A stretch of DNA of 64,000 bases from VFZP01 sp043755595 (GCA_043755595.1 JAYUSQ010000257.1:15632-79631); one strand, 5' to 3'. Shown: positions 26,254-35,924, numbered from the stretch's first letter. Program-made: numbers and translations. Notes: generated from the sequence alone by a model not told the origin.

Positions 26254-28431
26254 ATGATCAAACCCTACGTGTGCCTGCGCGGGCTGTACTTGGCCGCTGC
26301 GGCTGTTTTCACTATTACGCCGATGGCCGCCCAGCAGCCGCCGGTCGTACCGCAGATCACTTGCGACGCGACGGCCGAACCGCTCACTTTTCGTTCGGAA
26401 GGCCTGAGCGAACGGATAGGCGAAATTGTTTTGACCTGCGCCGGACCATCGACCGGCACCGTTTCGGCTTCGCTCACGCTTGGCATGTCTCACGCGTTGG
26501 GCAACAAACTTTCCGGCGAATTCCTGCAGGACACGCGCGTCGTGGCGCAAACCGCATCGGGGCAGCAGACGTTGGTCAGCACCGGGTTTCTGGTCAGTCC
26601 CACCGTTGTCGTATTCGGCTCGTTCAGTTTCGTCATGCCACCCAGCGGTCAAACCAGCTTCGTCATCACAGGGCTTCGCATCGCGGGCAACCCGTCTAAC
26701 AACAGCCCGGTGACCGCGCGCATAGGCACCAGCGGCCAGACGTCGATCGGCATTCGCAACAACCCGGTTACCGTGGGCGTGCCGCAACGAGGCTTGCTCA
26801 CCAGCGGCACATCGGCACGTATCGTCTGCACCAGTTCTTCTTTGCCCGAAGAAATCAACTTCGGCACGCTGGTGAACGCGGGCGTGCGCTTTGCCACCAC
26901 CCGTGTCACCGAAGGCTTCCCCGGCGCGTTTGAACCGCGCACCAACCCACTCGCGCAAGGCACGCGCATCATTATTCGCTATGCCGGCCTGCCGTCGAAA
27001 GCGCGGTTATTCCTGCCCGACTTTATCGCCGGGTCGACAGCTAGCGATCCCACCTCAGCGGGTGATCTGGGCTGGCCCGCTTCGGCCGGCAGCTACTCGG
27101 GCGGCACTGGGGGCATGTTGCTCCTCGCCCGCGTCCCTAACGCGGACGGCAACGGTTTCGGAGACACGCCGCGCAATCCGCCGGGTATCTATCTCAATGG
27201 CATGAGTGAGTTGTTCCTGCGCGGCGGCGAAGGCTCGGTCACCTATGAAGTGCTCGACGCCAACTCGCAAGCTTTTGAGAGCGCGCAGATTCCCACCTTC
27301 ATCGCGCTGCCCCGCGATAGCGGCCAGGACGGCACGGTAGCGACGGCGCAGGTTACGTTCGCTCCGCTGTCGTCGATCGCAGAGCCTCACGCCTCAGCGC
27401 CGATTCCGCGCTTCCGGGACGTGGCCGCGCCGCTCGACTGCACCTTGTTGCGCGATTGCACGGCCGGTTATTTTCCGCGTCTGGTAGTGGACGCGCCCGC
27501 GCTTGATTTCAACGTTTCCGCTTCGCCCGGTTTCTATCAGAAGTTCATTCGCGTGCTCAACGACAACCAGGGCCTGATGAACTGGAACACGAAGATTCAG
27601 TACCGGAACGGCGCCGGCTGGCTGAAGATCTTTCCAGAGGCCGGCGTGAATAACGCCTCGCTCAATCTGTCGGCGTTCCCGGAAAAACTTGCGCCGGGGT
27701 TGTACGAAGCGACACTAACGATCGACGCCGGGCCGCTTGCTGGCACGCGCGTATTCGCCGTGCGCCTGACCGTGGCCGGCGACACCCCGCCCCCTGCCGG
27801 CACGTCTCCGCAGATCCGCATCGTGTCCAGCTACTTGAGCGAACAAGCCACGACGCTGGTCCCCGGTTCGCTCGCTTCGATACGCGGCCTGCGGCTGTTG
27901 GGGCAGGACGTGAAGGTCACCTTCGATGGGTTTCCGGCGCAAGTCGTCGCGTCGGGCGCATCGGGCAACGAGCAGAAGCTCGACATCGTGACGCCTGTTT
28001 CGCTGGGCACGCAGAAGACCGCGGTGATGCAGGTGAACGTCAATGGCGTGGCGAGCCTGGGGCAGAGCGTCAACCTGACTCCCGCCGCGCCAGTGATCTT
28101 TCCCAATGGCCTGCTCAACCAGGATGGGACTCCGAATTCGATAAACAGCCCAGAGGCGCCGGGCCGCTTGTTCAGCGTCTACGCGACGGGTCTACCGGCA
28201 GAGGGCCTCGGCTTTATCTCCGTGAAGATTCACGACCGCGAGATATCGCAGCCGCAATACGCCGGCCCCGCGCCAGGCCTGCCCGGGATTCAGCAGGTAA
28301 ATTTTTTCATCCCCGAAGATTTGCCTTCGATGCAAAGTGAGGCGCTGGTGTGCGGAACCTCAGCGCTGGCGAACAATACGCGTGTTTGTTCGCGGCCCTA
28401 TACGATCCAACTGAAGCGCAACGACGAGTAA
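26254..28431 (+). CDS. Secreted protein with Solibacter-type C-terminal domain (TIGR03437)
   Basis: A 725-residue exported protein from the ATG at 26254 (signal peptide LRGLYLAAAAVFTITPMAAQ). Residues 30-420 are Ser/Thr/Gly-rich beta-type repeats with pairs of Cys and no recognised fold. Residues 420-520 resemble a BACON-like domain (DFNVSASPGFYQKFIRVLND, WLKIFPEAG). The C-terminal 200 residues (SLASIRGLRLLGQDVKVTFD, FSVYATGLPAEG, LPGIQQVNFFIPEDL) match the domain I know as TIGR03437, largely found in Solibacter and relatives. Probably an extracellular or surface protein. It interrupts an otherwise housekeeping run between mnmE and rlmH. Confidence 0.78.
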   Translation: MIKPYVCLRGLYLAAAAVFTITPMAAQQPPVVPQITCDATAEPLTFRSEGLSERIGEIVLTCAGPSTGTVSASLTLGMSHALGNKLSGEFLQDTRVVAQTASGQQTLVSTGFLVSPTVVVFGSFSFVMPPSGQTSFVITGLRIAGNPSNNSPVTARIGTSGQTSIGIRNNPVTVGVPQRGLLTSGTSARIVCTSSSLPEEINFGTLVNAGVRFATTRVTEGFPGAFEPRTNPLAQGTRIIIRYAGLPSKARLFLPDFIAGSTASDPTSAGDLGWPASAGSYSGGTGGMLLLARVPNADGNGFGDTPRNPPGIYLNGMSELFLRGGEGSVTYEVLDANSQAFESAQIPTFIALPRDSGQDGTVATAQVTFAPLSSIAEPHASAPIPRFRDVAAPLDCTLLRDCTAGYFPRLVVDAPALDFNVSASPGFYQKFIRVLNDNQGLMNWNTKIQYRNGAGWLKIFPEAGVNNASLNLSAFPEKLAPGLYEATLTIDAGPLAGTRVFAVRLTVAGDTPPPAGTSPQIRIVSSYLSEQATTLVPGSLASIRGLRLLGQDVKVTFDGFPAQVVASGASGNEQKLDIVTPVSLGTQKTAVMQVNVNGVASLGQSVNLTPAAPVIFPNGLLNQDGTPNSINSPEAPGRLFSVYATGLPAEGLGFISVKIHDREISQPQYAGPAPGLPGIQQVNFFIPEDLPSMQSEALVCGTSALANNTRVCSRPYTIQLKRNDE

Positions 28432-28433
28432 CG

Positions 28434-28853
28434 GTGAAGGTCTTCGTCTATTTCATTGGCAAGCCGCGCGACGAACATTCGAACGCCATGGCGGCGGAGT
28501 TTTTGAAGCGCACCTCGCGCTACGCCAACGCGGAGATGCGGGAAATCGACCCGGCGCGGACTGACTTTTGGCAGCGGCACGCCGCTAGCCGGAAGATTCT
28601 GCTGGACCCCGCCGGGCGCACCATGGCGACCGCGGCCTTCGTCGAGGTGATCCGTAAACTTGAAGATGAAGGCCGCGACGTAGCGTTCGTCATTGGCGGA
28701 CACGCCGGTTTCGACGCCGGCTGGAAGAGCCGCGCCGACCTTCTTTTATCGCTTTCCGCCATGACTTTTCCGCACGAATTGGCGCGCGCTATGCTGTGCG
28801 AACAGGTCTATCGCGCTTTTGCCACCTTGCGAGGCCACCCATACCCGCGCTAA
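28434..28853 (+). CDS. rlmH: 23S rRNA pseudouridine-1915 N3-methyltransferase RlmH
   Basis: SPOUT-class methyltransferase acting on helix 69 of 23S rRNA in the 70S ribosome. From the GTG at 28434 the protein has 139 residues. It shows FVIGGHAGF (the knot's SAM-binding Gly-rich loop), LSLSAMTFPHELARAMLCEQ and YRAFATLRGHPYP at the C-terminus, all typical of RlmH. The GTG is preferred because MKVFVYFIGKPRD is the normal family start; the frame extends upstream only through the preceding gene. Confidence 0.92.
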   Translation: MKVFVYFIGKPRDEHSNAMAAEFLKRTSRYANAEMREIDPARTDFWQRHAASRKILLDPAGRTMATAAFVEVIRKLEDEGRDVAFVIGGHAGFDAGWKSRADLLLSLSAMTFPHELARAMLCEQVYRAFATLRGHPYPR

Positions 28854-28875
28854 CGTGGTTTGAGCGCATTTTTGA

Positions 28876-29736
28876 ATGGCCTGGTTTACCCGTAAAGAGC
28901 CGAGTCTCACCTCCGAACCCGACGACAGCGAACATAAAGTCAAAACCGAAGGGTTGTGGCTGAAGTGCGACGGCTGCAGCCAAGTAATTTGGCGTAAGAC
29001 CCTTGAAGAGAATCAATGGCTGTGCGAGAAGTGCGGCTATCATTTCAGGATCGACGCAGTGATGCGTTTGACCTTGCTTTTCGACGGCGGCGCGATGGAG
29101 TTGCACGACAACACCCTCACCTCCACCGACCCGTTGAGCTTTACCGATTCGAAACCCTACAAGCAGCGCTTGGCCGATAATCTTCTGGCCACCGGTCAGC
29201 CTGACGCGGTCGTCTGCGCCAGCGGGAAGATCCTGGGACGCGCCGTGGAAGCATGCGCCATGGAACTGAAGTTCGTGGGCGGCAGCATGGGCGCCGTGGT
29301 GGGGGAGAAAATCACGAGAGCGATTGAGCGCGCCATTGAGAAGCGCTCGCCCGTGGTGATCGTGTCCGCCTCCGGCGGCGCCCGCATGCAGGAAGGCGCC
29401 ATCAGCCTGATGCAGATGGCCAAGATCTCTTCGGCCTTGATGTTGCTGGATGAAGCGCGGCTGCCGTATATCAGCGTGTTGACCGATCCCACGACCGGCG
29501 GCGTGACGGCAAGCTACGCCATGTTGGGCGACCTCAACATCGCCGAGCCTGGCGCGCTGATCGGTTTCGCCGGACCGCGCGTGATCGAGCAGACGATCCG
29601 CCAAAAACTGCCCGCAGGTTTCCAACGCAGCGAGTTCCTTCTGCAGCACGGGTTCCTGGACGCCGTGGTGAAGCGCAACGAACTGCGCGCCTACCTGGCG
29701 CAGGCATTCGACTTCTTCTGCGGCAAGTTGTCATGA
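28876..29736 (+). CDS. accD: Acetyl-CoA carboxylase carboxyltransferase subunit beta
   Basis: With AccA it transfers the carboxyl group from biotin to acetyl-CoA, giving malonyl-CoA for fatty-acid synthesis. The 286-residue protein has the N-terminal four-Cys zinc ribbon (C31, C34, C50, C53) and the crotonase-like core with SASGGARMQEGAISLMQMAK, VLTDPTTGGVTASYAMLGD and GFAGPRVIEQTI. The end FLDAVVKRNELR is also typical. The gene overlaps the next one by 4 bp (ATGA). Confidence 0.96.
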   Translation: MAWFTRKEPSLTSEPDDSEHKVKTEGLWLKCDGCSQVIWRKTLEENQWLCEKCGYHFRIDAVMRLTLLFDGGAMELHDNTLTSTDPLSFTDSKPYKQRLADNLLATGQPDAVVCASGKILGRAVEACAMELKFVGGSMGAVVGEKITRAIERAIEKRSPVVIVSASGGARMQEGAISLMQMAKISSALMLLDEARLPYISVLTDPTTGGVTASYAMLGDLNIAEPGALIGFAGPRVIEQTIRQKLPAGFQRSEFLLQHGFLDAVVKRNELRAYLAQAFDFFCGKLS

Positions 29737-31328
29737 AACCGCGCGGTGCCCATAAGGGAGCGCTTTTCTGCTTACTCCTGGCGGCGGCGACGCCCCTTCC
29801 CGCAGCCAACTATGACTTGCTGATCCGCAACGCGCGCGTGCTGGATGGCGCGGGGAATCCCTGGTTCCGGGCGGATATCGCCGTCCGCGAGGGGAAGATC
29901 GCCGCCATCGGCTCGCTCGGGCCTGCGGCGACGGCGGATCGTGTGATCGACGCGCAAGGCCGTATTGTGGCGCCCGGATTCATTGACGTTCACACTCACA
30001 TTGAAGGCGCGGTGGAAAAGGTCCCACGTGGCGACAACTATCTGCTGGATGGAGTGACGTCGGTCATCACCGGCAATTGCGGCGGTTCAAATGTGAAGGT
30101 CGCGGAGTGGTTCGACAAGATCGCGAAGCTCGGCCTGGGGTTGAACGTCGGCACGTTGATCGGGCATAACTCGGTTCGCCGCGAAGTGATGGGTACGGTC
30201 AATCGGAAGGCTACCGCCGAAGAAATCGCGCGGATGCAAGAGTTGGTGGAGCAGGCGATGCGCGAAGGCGCCGTGGGATTTTCGACGGGCTTGATCTATA
30301 TCCCTGGGACTTATTCCGAGACCAGCGAAGTGGTGTCGCTCGCCAAGGCAGCCGCGAAATACGGCGGCACGTACGCGAGTCATATGCGCGACGAGGGCGA
30401 CAAGATTGTGGACGCGATCAACGAAGCCGTGCTGGCCGGAAGAGAAGCCGGTATGCCCGTGCAGATCTCGCACTTCAAGATCGACAATCGCCGGTTATGG
30501 GGCGCCAGCGTCAAGTCGCTCGCGTTGATTGAAAAGTATCGAGCCGAAGGCGTGGACGTGGTGATCGACCAGTATCCTTACGATCATTCTTCGACCAATC
30601 TCGGCATCACACTGCCCAGTTGGGCATTGGCCGATGGCGAAGGAGCGATCAAAGAGCGGCTGTCGTCTCCCGTCACGCGAGCGCGCATCAAACGCGAGAT
30701 GCTGCGGATGCTGACGCAAAAAGGACATCCCAACTATTCCTACGCGATTGTGGCGGGCTTCGCTCCGGACCGTTCACTCGAAGGCAAGACAATCTCGCAA
30801 ATCAACCGCCTGCGCAAGCGTCCCGCGACGCCTTCGGCCGAAGCCGACACGATCATTGAGTTGATGGGCAAGGGCGGCGCGCAGATGGTGTACCACTCGA
30901 TGTCGATGCTGGACGTCGATCGGATCATGAAGTATCCGCACACCGCGATCGCCAGCGACGGCGGCATTCGCGAGTTCGGTCTCGGCATGCCGCATCCGCG
31001 CTCCTACGGCACCAATGCCAGGGTCCTGGCTGAGTTCGTACGGCGGCGCAAATTGATCTCACTCGAAGAGGCCGTGCGCCGTATGACGTCGCTGCCCGCA
31101 CGCACGTTCCACCTGCGCGACCGGGGCATGCTGCATGAAGGCATGGCGGCCGACATCCTGATATTCGATCCGTCCAAAGTGTCGGACAAGGCCACCTATC
31201 AGGCCCCGCATGCCTACACGGAAGGCTTTGATTTCGTTTTCGTCAACGGCGTCGCGATGGTGGAGGACGGGAAATTGACCGATCGCCGCAGCGGCCAGGT
31301 TCTCAGGCATTCAGCCACAGTTCAATAA
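29733..31328 (+). CDS. Exported N-acyl-D-amino-acid deacylase-like amidohydrolase
   Basis: The 531-residue amidohydrolase is of the D-aminoacylase group. After a signal-like start (GALFCLLLAAATPLPAANYD), metal-site motifs are complete: HTH (in FIDVHTHIEG), the ligand Cys in TGNCGGS, His in YASHMRDEGD, His in VQISHFK and Asp in IASDGG. It should hydrolyse N-acyl-D-amino acids or related D-amino-acid compounds in the periplasm, useful for recycling cell-wall material. It overlaps accD by 4 bp, although the functions are unrelated, and the next start follows its stop directly. Confidence 0.88.
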   Translation: MKPRGAHKGALFCLLLAAATPLPAANYDLLIRNARVLDGAGNPWFRADIAVREGKIAAIGSLGPAATADRVIDAQGRIVAPGFIDVHTHIEGAVEKVPRGDNYLLDGVTSVITGNCGGSNVKVAEWFDKIAKLGLGLNVGTLIGHNSVRREVMGTVNRKATAEEIARMQELVEQAMREGAVGFSTGLIYIPGTYSETSEVVSLAKAAAKYGGTYASHMRDEGDKIVDAINEAVLAGREAGMPVQISHFKIDNRRLWGASVKSLALIEKYRAEGVDVVIDQYPYDHSSTNLGITLPSWALADGEGAIKERLSSPVTRARIKREMLRMLTQKGHPNYSYAIVAGFAPDRSLEGKTISQINRLRKRPATPSAEADTIIELMGKGGAQMVYHSMSMLDVDRIMKYPHTAIASDGGIREFGLGMPHPRSYGTNARVLAEFVRRRKLISLEEAVRRMTSLPARTFHLRDRGMLHEGMAADILIFDPSKVSDKATYQAPHAYTEGFDFVFVNGVAMVEDGKLTDRRSGQVLRHSATVQ

Positions 31329-33254
31329 ATGATTCAAGTAACCAACGGCGGCAAGCACTTCGGCTTCAAGACACTTTTTGAGGGGCTGGACTGGCTAATC
31401 ACGCCCAATGAACGCGTCGGCATCGTGGGCGGCAATGGCACCGGTAAGTCAACGCTGTTGAAAGTGCTGGCGGGGATTGAGCAACTCGATCACGGCACGC
31501 TATCTCCCGCTAAGGGCACGCGCATCGGCTACCTTCCGCAGGAAGGCTTGAAGATGGCGGGGCGCACCGTCTTTGAGGAATGCATGTCGGTCTTCGACGA
31601 ACTGCGCGACCTCGAAAAGGAGATGGAGACGCTGGCGCATCGCATGAGCGACGTTGCGCCAGATAGCCCCGAGTATCTCCAGGTGGCGGACCGGTTTCAC
31701 GAAATCGAGATGACCTTTGTCACGCGCGACGGCTATGCGCTGGACTCGAAGGTTGGCACCGTGCTATCCGGTCTGCAATTCCCCAAGGACGATTGGGACC
31801 GGCCGTGCGAAGAGTTCTCCGGCGGCTGGCAGATGCGGATCGCGCTGGCGAAACTGCTGTTGGATGCACCGGATTTATTGCTGATGGATGAGCCTACCAA
31901 TCACCTCGATATCGAGGCGCGCAATTGGCTCGAAGGCTATCTGAACCAATACCCGCACGCCTACATTCTGATCTCGCACGATCGTTATTTTCTGGATGTG
32001 ACCGTCAAGAAGATCGTCGAGATCTGGAATCAACGCGTCCATTTTTATCCGGGCAACTACGATAAGTACCAGACGCAAAAGGCCGAGCGCATCGCGCAAA
32101 TCACGTCCGCCTATAACAATCAACGCGAAAAGATCGAACAGCTCGAAGCGTTCATTAACCGGTTCCGGGCCCAGGCCACCAAGGCCAAACAGGTGCAGAG
32201 CCGCATCAAAGAACTGGAACGGATGGAGAAGGCCGAAGCGCCTCCGCCCGAAGAGAAAACGATTCATTTCTCGTTCCCTTCGCCCAAGTCGAGCGGGCGC
32301 ATTGTGTCCGAAGTGAAAGGGCTGGGCAAGAGTTACGGCGCAAAGACCGTGCTGCTCGACGTGACATTCAACATCGAGCGGGGCGACAAGATCGCGCTGG
32401 TGGGTCATAACGGTGCGGGCAAGTCGACATTGATTAAGTTACTCGCGGGAAACGAACCGCTGACGTCCGGCGAGTACAAACTCGGGCACAACGTCCTGAT
32501 GGAGTACTTCGCGCAAGATCAATACAAAGAGCTTGATCCGAACGCGACCTTGATCGACGACCTATCATCTTCGGCCCGCAACCGCACGTCCACCGAACTA
32601 CGCAGCTTGCTTGGCTGCTTCCTGTTCTCCGGCGACGATGTGGAAAAGAAGATGGGAGTGCTGTCAGGTGGTGAGCGCAATCGTTATGCGCTCGCGCGCC
32701 TATTGCTGCAGCCCGCGAACTTCCTGCTGCTGGACGAGCCCACGAACCACCTGGATATGCGCGCCAAAGACGTACTGCTGGAGGCGTTGCGCGGATACAC
32801 GGGAACCGTGCTTTTTGTTTCACACGATCGCTACTTCATGGACCGCCTGGCCACGCGGATTTTCGAAGTGGGCGGCGGCGAGGTGAAGATTTATCCCGGC
32901 AACTACGAGGATTACTTGTGGCGGCTCAGCGGCCAGGCGCTGCCGACCGTGGACGCGATCAAGGCAGCCGAAGCCGTTGCGCCGGCAGTGGCGCCAGTTG
33001 CGGTGGAACCGCCGGCCTCGGCGAAGGCCCGCGTCAATCCTCTCAAGGTGCAAAAACTGAAAGTCCGCCAGCGGCTGGTTGAGACGGAGATGGCCCGCCT
33101 AGAAGAAGTCATTGCCGAACATAGCCGCGAACTGGCCAACTACGTGAGCGCCGAAGATACAGCCCGCCGTTCGGTGGAGATCGATCAGTCGCGCAAGCAG
33201 GTCGAGACGTTGATGCACGAGTGGGAAGAGATTACCAGAGAGCTTGAAGGGTAG
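31329..33254 (+). CDS. ABC-F family ATPase
   Basis: A soluble protein with two ABC domains and no membrane part, as in ribosome-associated ABC-F factors (EttA, Uup, YheS) or antibiotic resistance ABC-F proteins. Walker A motifs are GGNGTGKST (near 35) and GHNGAGKST (near 361); signatures are FSGGWQ and LSGGERN; the Walker B regions are LLLMDEPTNHLD and LLLDEPTNHLD. The linker between the domains (about 235-320) is charged and helical, and a coiled-coil tail follows residue 565 (KVQKLKVRQRLVETEMARLE). The tail favours the Uup/YheS side. Starts at the codon after the deacylase stop. Confidence 0.93.
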   Translation: MIQVTNGGKHFGFKTLFEGLDWLITPNERVGIVGGNGTGKSTLLKVLAGIEQLDHGTLSPAKGTRIGYLPQEGLKMAGRTVFEECMSVFDELRDLEKEMETLAHRMSDVAPDSPEYLQVADRFHEIEMTFVTRDGYALDSKVGTVLSGLQFPKDDWDRPCEEFSGGWQMRIALAKLLLDAPDLLLMDEPTNHLDIEARNWLEGYLNQYPHAYILISHDRYFLDVTVKKIVEIWNQRVHFYPGNYDKYQTQKAERIAQITSAYNNQREKIEQLEAFINRFRAQATKAKQVQSRIKELERMEKAEAPPPEEKTIHFSFPSPKSSGRIVSEVKGLGKSYGAKTVLLDVTFNIERGDKIALVGHNGAGKSTLIKLLAGNEPLTSGEYKLGHNVLMEYFAQDQYKELDPNATLIDDLSSSARNRTSTELRSLLGCFLFSGDDVEKKMGVLSGGERNRYALARLLLQPANFLLLDEPTNHLDMRAKDVLLEALRGYTGTVLFVSHDRYFMDRLATRIFEVGGGEVKIYPGNYEDYLWRLSGQALPTVDAIKAAEAVAPAVAPVAVEPPASAKARVNPLKVQKLKVRQRLVETEMARLEEVIAEHSRELANYVSAEDTARRSVEIDQSRKQVETLMHEWEEITRELEG

Positions 33255-33263
33255 GCGCCGCCG

Positions 33264-34055
33264 GTGAAACCCGTTGCCTTGACGATCGCCGGTTCAGACC
33301 CTTCCGGCGGAGCTGGCATTCAGGCGGACCTCAAGACTTTTCATCAATTCGGAGTCTACGGCGAAGCGGTCATTACGCTGCTCACCGTGCAGAACACGCG
33401 GCGCGTTTCGCGCGTGGAGATTATGGATCCGGGGCTGGTACGTGAGCAGATTGAAGCGGTCCTCGAAGACATTCCGCCCGGCGCGATCAAGACCGGCGCG
33501 CTTGGCGATGCCCGCATCATCGCAGTTGTCTCGGCTTTCTCTTTCGCTGTGCCGCTGATTGTGGATCCTGTGATGGTCAGCAAACATGGTGCGCCGTTGA
33601 TGGCGAGCGACGCAGCGGATGCGTTACGGCAGCAGTTACTACCACGCGCGTCCTTGGTGACACCGAATATTCCCGAAGCGGAAGCACTGACGGGCATCGC
33701 AGTGCGGACCATCGAAGATGCCCGCCGTGCCGCCGCCGCGATCCTTGGCATGGGAGCCCAAGCGGTGTTGATTAAGGGCGGCCATTTTGCGGACACTGCC
33801 ACTGATTTGCTACTGAGCGCAGCAGGCGACGAGGCAGTCTATCGCGCCGACCGCATCGATACCCGGCACACGCATGGCACCGGCTGCACTTACTCCGCCG
33901 CGATCACAGCGGAGTTGGCGAAGGGAACCGAATTAGTGGCGGCGGTCACGCGAGCAAAGGCTTTCATCACGGCGGCGATCAAAACCAACCCCGGTTTGGG
34001 CGGCGGATCAGGGCCGGTGAATCACCACGCGGTCAGCGCTTCTACGGCAACCTAG
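33264..34055 (+). CDS. thiD: Hydroxymethylpyrimidine/phosphomethylpyrimidine kinase
   Basis: Thiamine biosynthesis enzyme that phosphorylates HMP and HMP-phosphate. The 263-residue ribokinase-fold protein has the N-terminal GSDPSGGAGIQADLKTF, VDPVMVSKHG in the middle, and the catalytic-Asp-like HGTGCTYSAAI region. It ends with GSGPVNHHAVS, usual for ThiD. The start is GTG, 10 bp after the ABC-F stop. No other thiamine genes or TPP riboswitch were seen nearby. Confidence 0.95.
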   Translation: MKPVALTIAGSDPSGGAGIQADLKTFHQFGVYGEAVITLLTVQNTRRVSRVEIMDPGLVREQIEAVLEDIPPGAIKTGALGDARIIAVVSAFSFAVPLIVDPVMVSKHGAPLMASDAADALRQQLLPRASLVTPNIPEAEALTGIAVRTIEDARRAAAAILGMGAQAVLIKGGHFADTATDLLLSAAGDEAVYRADRIDTRHTHGTGCTYSAAITAELAKGTELVAAVTRAKAFITAAIKTNPGLGGGSGPVNHHAVSASTAT

Positions 34056-34632
34056 CCAATCCGTCAATCAATCAGCAAAGCGGCATGCTTTCGAATTCGC
34101 GGCTCAAATCGGCGAAGGACCCTGGCGTGTGGATACCAACCGCCACTCGTGGGCAGCCATCCAGCCGGAATCCTGCGGAAGTATTGAATCCCAGTAATCC
34201 CAGTAGATGCCGCGCATCTAGTGAGCACTGGAACTTCCGGTTGCTGAGAGTCGGCATAGGGGACGATCACGGTGCAGCCTTTGGGGTGCGGATCGCCATT
34301 CTCACCTTGGACTAGCCGCTCGACTTCCGAATTCCGCGATTTCTGTAATATAATACTGCTCGCGGCAGCCCGAGGGCCGGAATTCTCAACGTCCGCTTCG
34401 CGGTCAATAGAGTCTCTCGCGCGATGTTTTCTTGGACGGCCGCAGGGCTCCTTTCGCAACAGGCGGAAATGCGGGGAGCTTGAAGTAGCAGCCCCGGAGG
34501 CGTCTTGTAAATCTCTGGCGGTTCCTCCTGAAACTCCTGCCGGCGGAAGCGGCCAAGCGCCGCGACTTCGCTCTCGCCCTTGCGCATTCGTAGACCGCGA
34601 GCCATGAATACCGTGCCGTCAGCGTAAGCGAA
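34056..34632. other. Intergenic stretch between convergent units, no recognisable gene
   Basis: 577 bp. Frames on both strands are open but none resembles a known family. The minus frame at 34312-34605 (containing GRFRRQEFQEEPPEIYKT) is in phase with the small secreted gene at 34633-34938, separated from it by one TGA. It may be a decayed continuation of that gene. Base composition is less coding-like than in the neighbours. Confidence 0.35.
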
Positions 34633-34938
34633 TCATGCTTGGCAAACGCTTAGGCCTCGACTACAAAAGCCCCAGCATGGCTCCGTATCTGAATCTGACG
34701 GCCAGGACCAGGCAAACTCCAGCGCCCGCATAGTCAGGCCAGGCTTGAACGAGGCTGCAGGGAAGTCGAGTCCATCCACACGCCAATAGCTCGACCACTC
34801 CCAATATCGCACCACACTTCGAAAGCGATCCGCTGGAATGTTTTGCCCTCGCGCGGGCCGAGCTTCAATACCAACGAGAGCGACGAGAGCCGTCAGCAAT
34901 ACCCACGGTTTCCGGCGGACCGTCACCATCGGGTTCAC
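34633..34938 (-). CDS. Small secreted protein, possibly truncated
   Basis: A 101-residue product with a signal peptide (RKPWVLLTALVALVGIEARP) and a mature part containing WEWSSYWRVDGLDFPAASF. No family recognised. The GTG start overlaps the stop of the MBL hydrolase gene by 4 bp (GTGA), which supports translation; an ATG is available at 34929. The C-terminus (CWGFCSRGLSVCQA) looks unlike a natural ending, and the same frame continues after the TGA, so a nonsense or frameshift mutation is possible. Confidence 0.4.
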   Translation of the reverse strand: MNPMVTVRRKPWVLLTALVALVGIEARPARGQNIPADRFRSVVRYWEWSSYWRVDGLDFPAASFKPGLTMRALEFAWSWPSDSDTEPCWGFCSRGLSVCQA

Positions 34939-35924
34939 TCCACCGGCGGCAACGCCAATCCCGCGTCCAGTCCCATGAACCGCAAGTGGGCCATCACCTC
35001 ATAAATCGCGAAGCGATAGTTGAACGGCGAAAGCGCCTTCGGCCATAAGATCGTCACGACCTCATGCGGCGTCTTCGCTCCGCTCTCGAGCGCGGTGCGG
35101 ATCTTTTCGCAGCGCGAATCGTGATGCCGCTTAATCTCAGTCGCACGTTCGGACAGGTTGTCGAACGGATCGCCGTGGCCGGAAACAACCGTATCGACGG
35201 CGAGGTCCGACACCGCATCAAGCGAACGCCGGAAGTCCGCCAAGGCGTCCGCTTCGCTCGCCCACGAAACGTGAGGCGTTATCTTGGGTAACACGTGATC
35301 GCCTGAAATAAGAAGCCGCTCGCGAGGGGAAAACAAACACAGATGCCCCGGCGAATGGCCCGGCGTGAACACCGTCCGCAACGCCCCGAGCGCCTCGGTC
35401 TCGATCATCTCCCCTCCCTCAAATATACGATCCGGCTCAATCGCATCGAACCGCTGCGGTATATCGAGAAACGCGCCCGTGATGCGCAGAATTTGATCCT
35501 CCGGCGTGCCCCAGGAACGAAGCCGCTTGTCCAGCAACGAAGGCTTGTGAACCGACGCGGCCAAGCGCCGCAGGTTCGCCGCCTCGACTGAATGCATCGA
35601 AAGCTTCGCGCCCGACTCAGCCAAGATCCGTGGCGCCAAGCCCCAGTGATCGGGGTGCGTATGGGTGATAAACAACTCGCGGATTTGCCGCCACTGGACG
35701 CCCGTTTGCGCCAGGCCTTCCTGCAGCGCGGTCCACGAATCGTCATTCCCAAACCCCGTGTCCACCATCATCCAGCCACCCGCTGCGTCAAGCCGCACCA
35801 GATAGACGTTGACGTGATTCAGTTCCAGGTGAAATGGCAGCCGAATGCGCCACAAACCGGGCCGGACTTCGGTACTTTGAGGTGGTTGTAACAAGCGAGG
35901 CAGCCTATCCGTGTACCGCTTCAT
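34935..35924 (-). CDS. Metallo-beta-lactamase-fold hydrolase
   Basis: A 329-residue cytoplasmic protein. The metal motif is THTHPDHWG (HxHxDH), followed by FTPGHSPGHLCLF, GDHVL and VVSGHGDPF with the remaining His and Asp ligands. The C-terminal extension (about 255-325, with helix ERATEIKRHHDSRCEKIRTA) resembles the LACTB2-like group. Substrate unknown; thioesters, nucleic acids and lactones are all possible for this fold. I start at the ATG at 35924 (MKRYTDRLPRLLQ); the frame extends into lipA. It overlaps the lipA end by 20 bp. Confidence 0.9.
   Translation of the reverse strand: MKRYTDRLPRLLQPPQSTEVRPGLWRIRLPFHLELNHVNVYLVRLDAAGGWMMVDTGFGNDDSWTALQEGLAQTGVQWRQIRELFITHTHPDHWGLAPRILAESGAKLSMHSVEAANLRRLAASVHKPSLLDKRLRSWGTPEDQILRITGAFLDIPQRFDAIEPDRIFEGGEMIETEALGALRTVFTPGHSPGHLCLFSPRERLLISGDHVLPKITPHVSWASEADALADFRRSLDAVSDLAVDTVVSGHGDPFDNLSERATEIKRHHDSRCEKIRTALESGAKTPHEVVTILWPKALSPFNYRFAIYEVMAHLRFMGLDAGLALPPVE

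Noticed and set aside
34633..34635. Second in-frame TGA considered as a selenocysteine codon.
   Set aside because: There is no family in which a Cys is expected at this place and no convincing coding after it.
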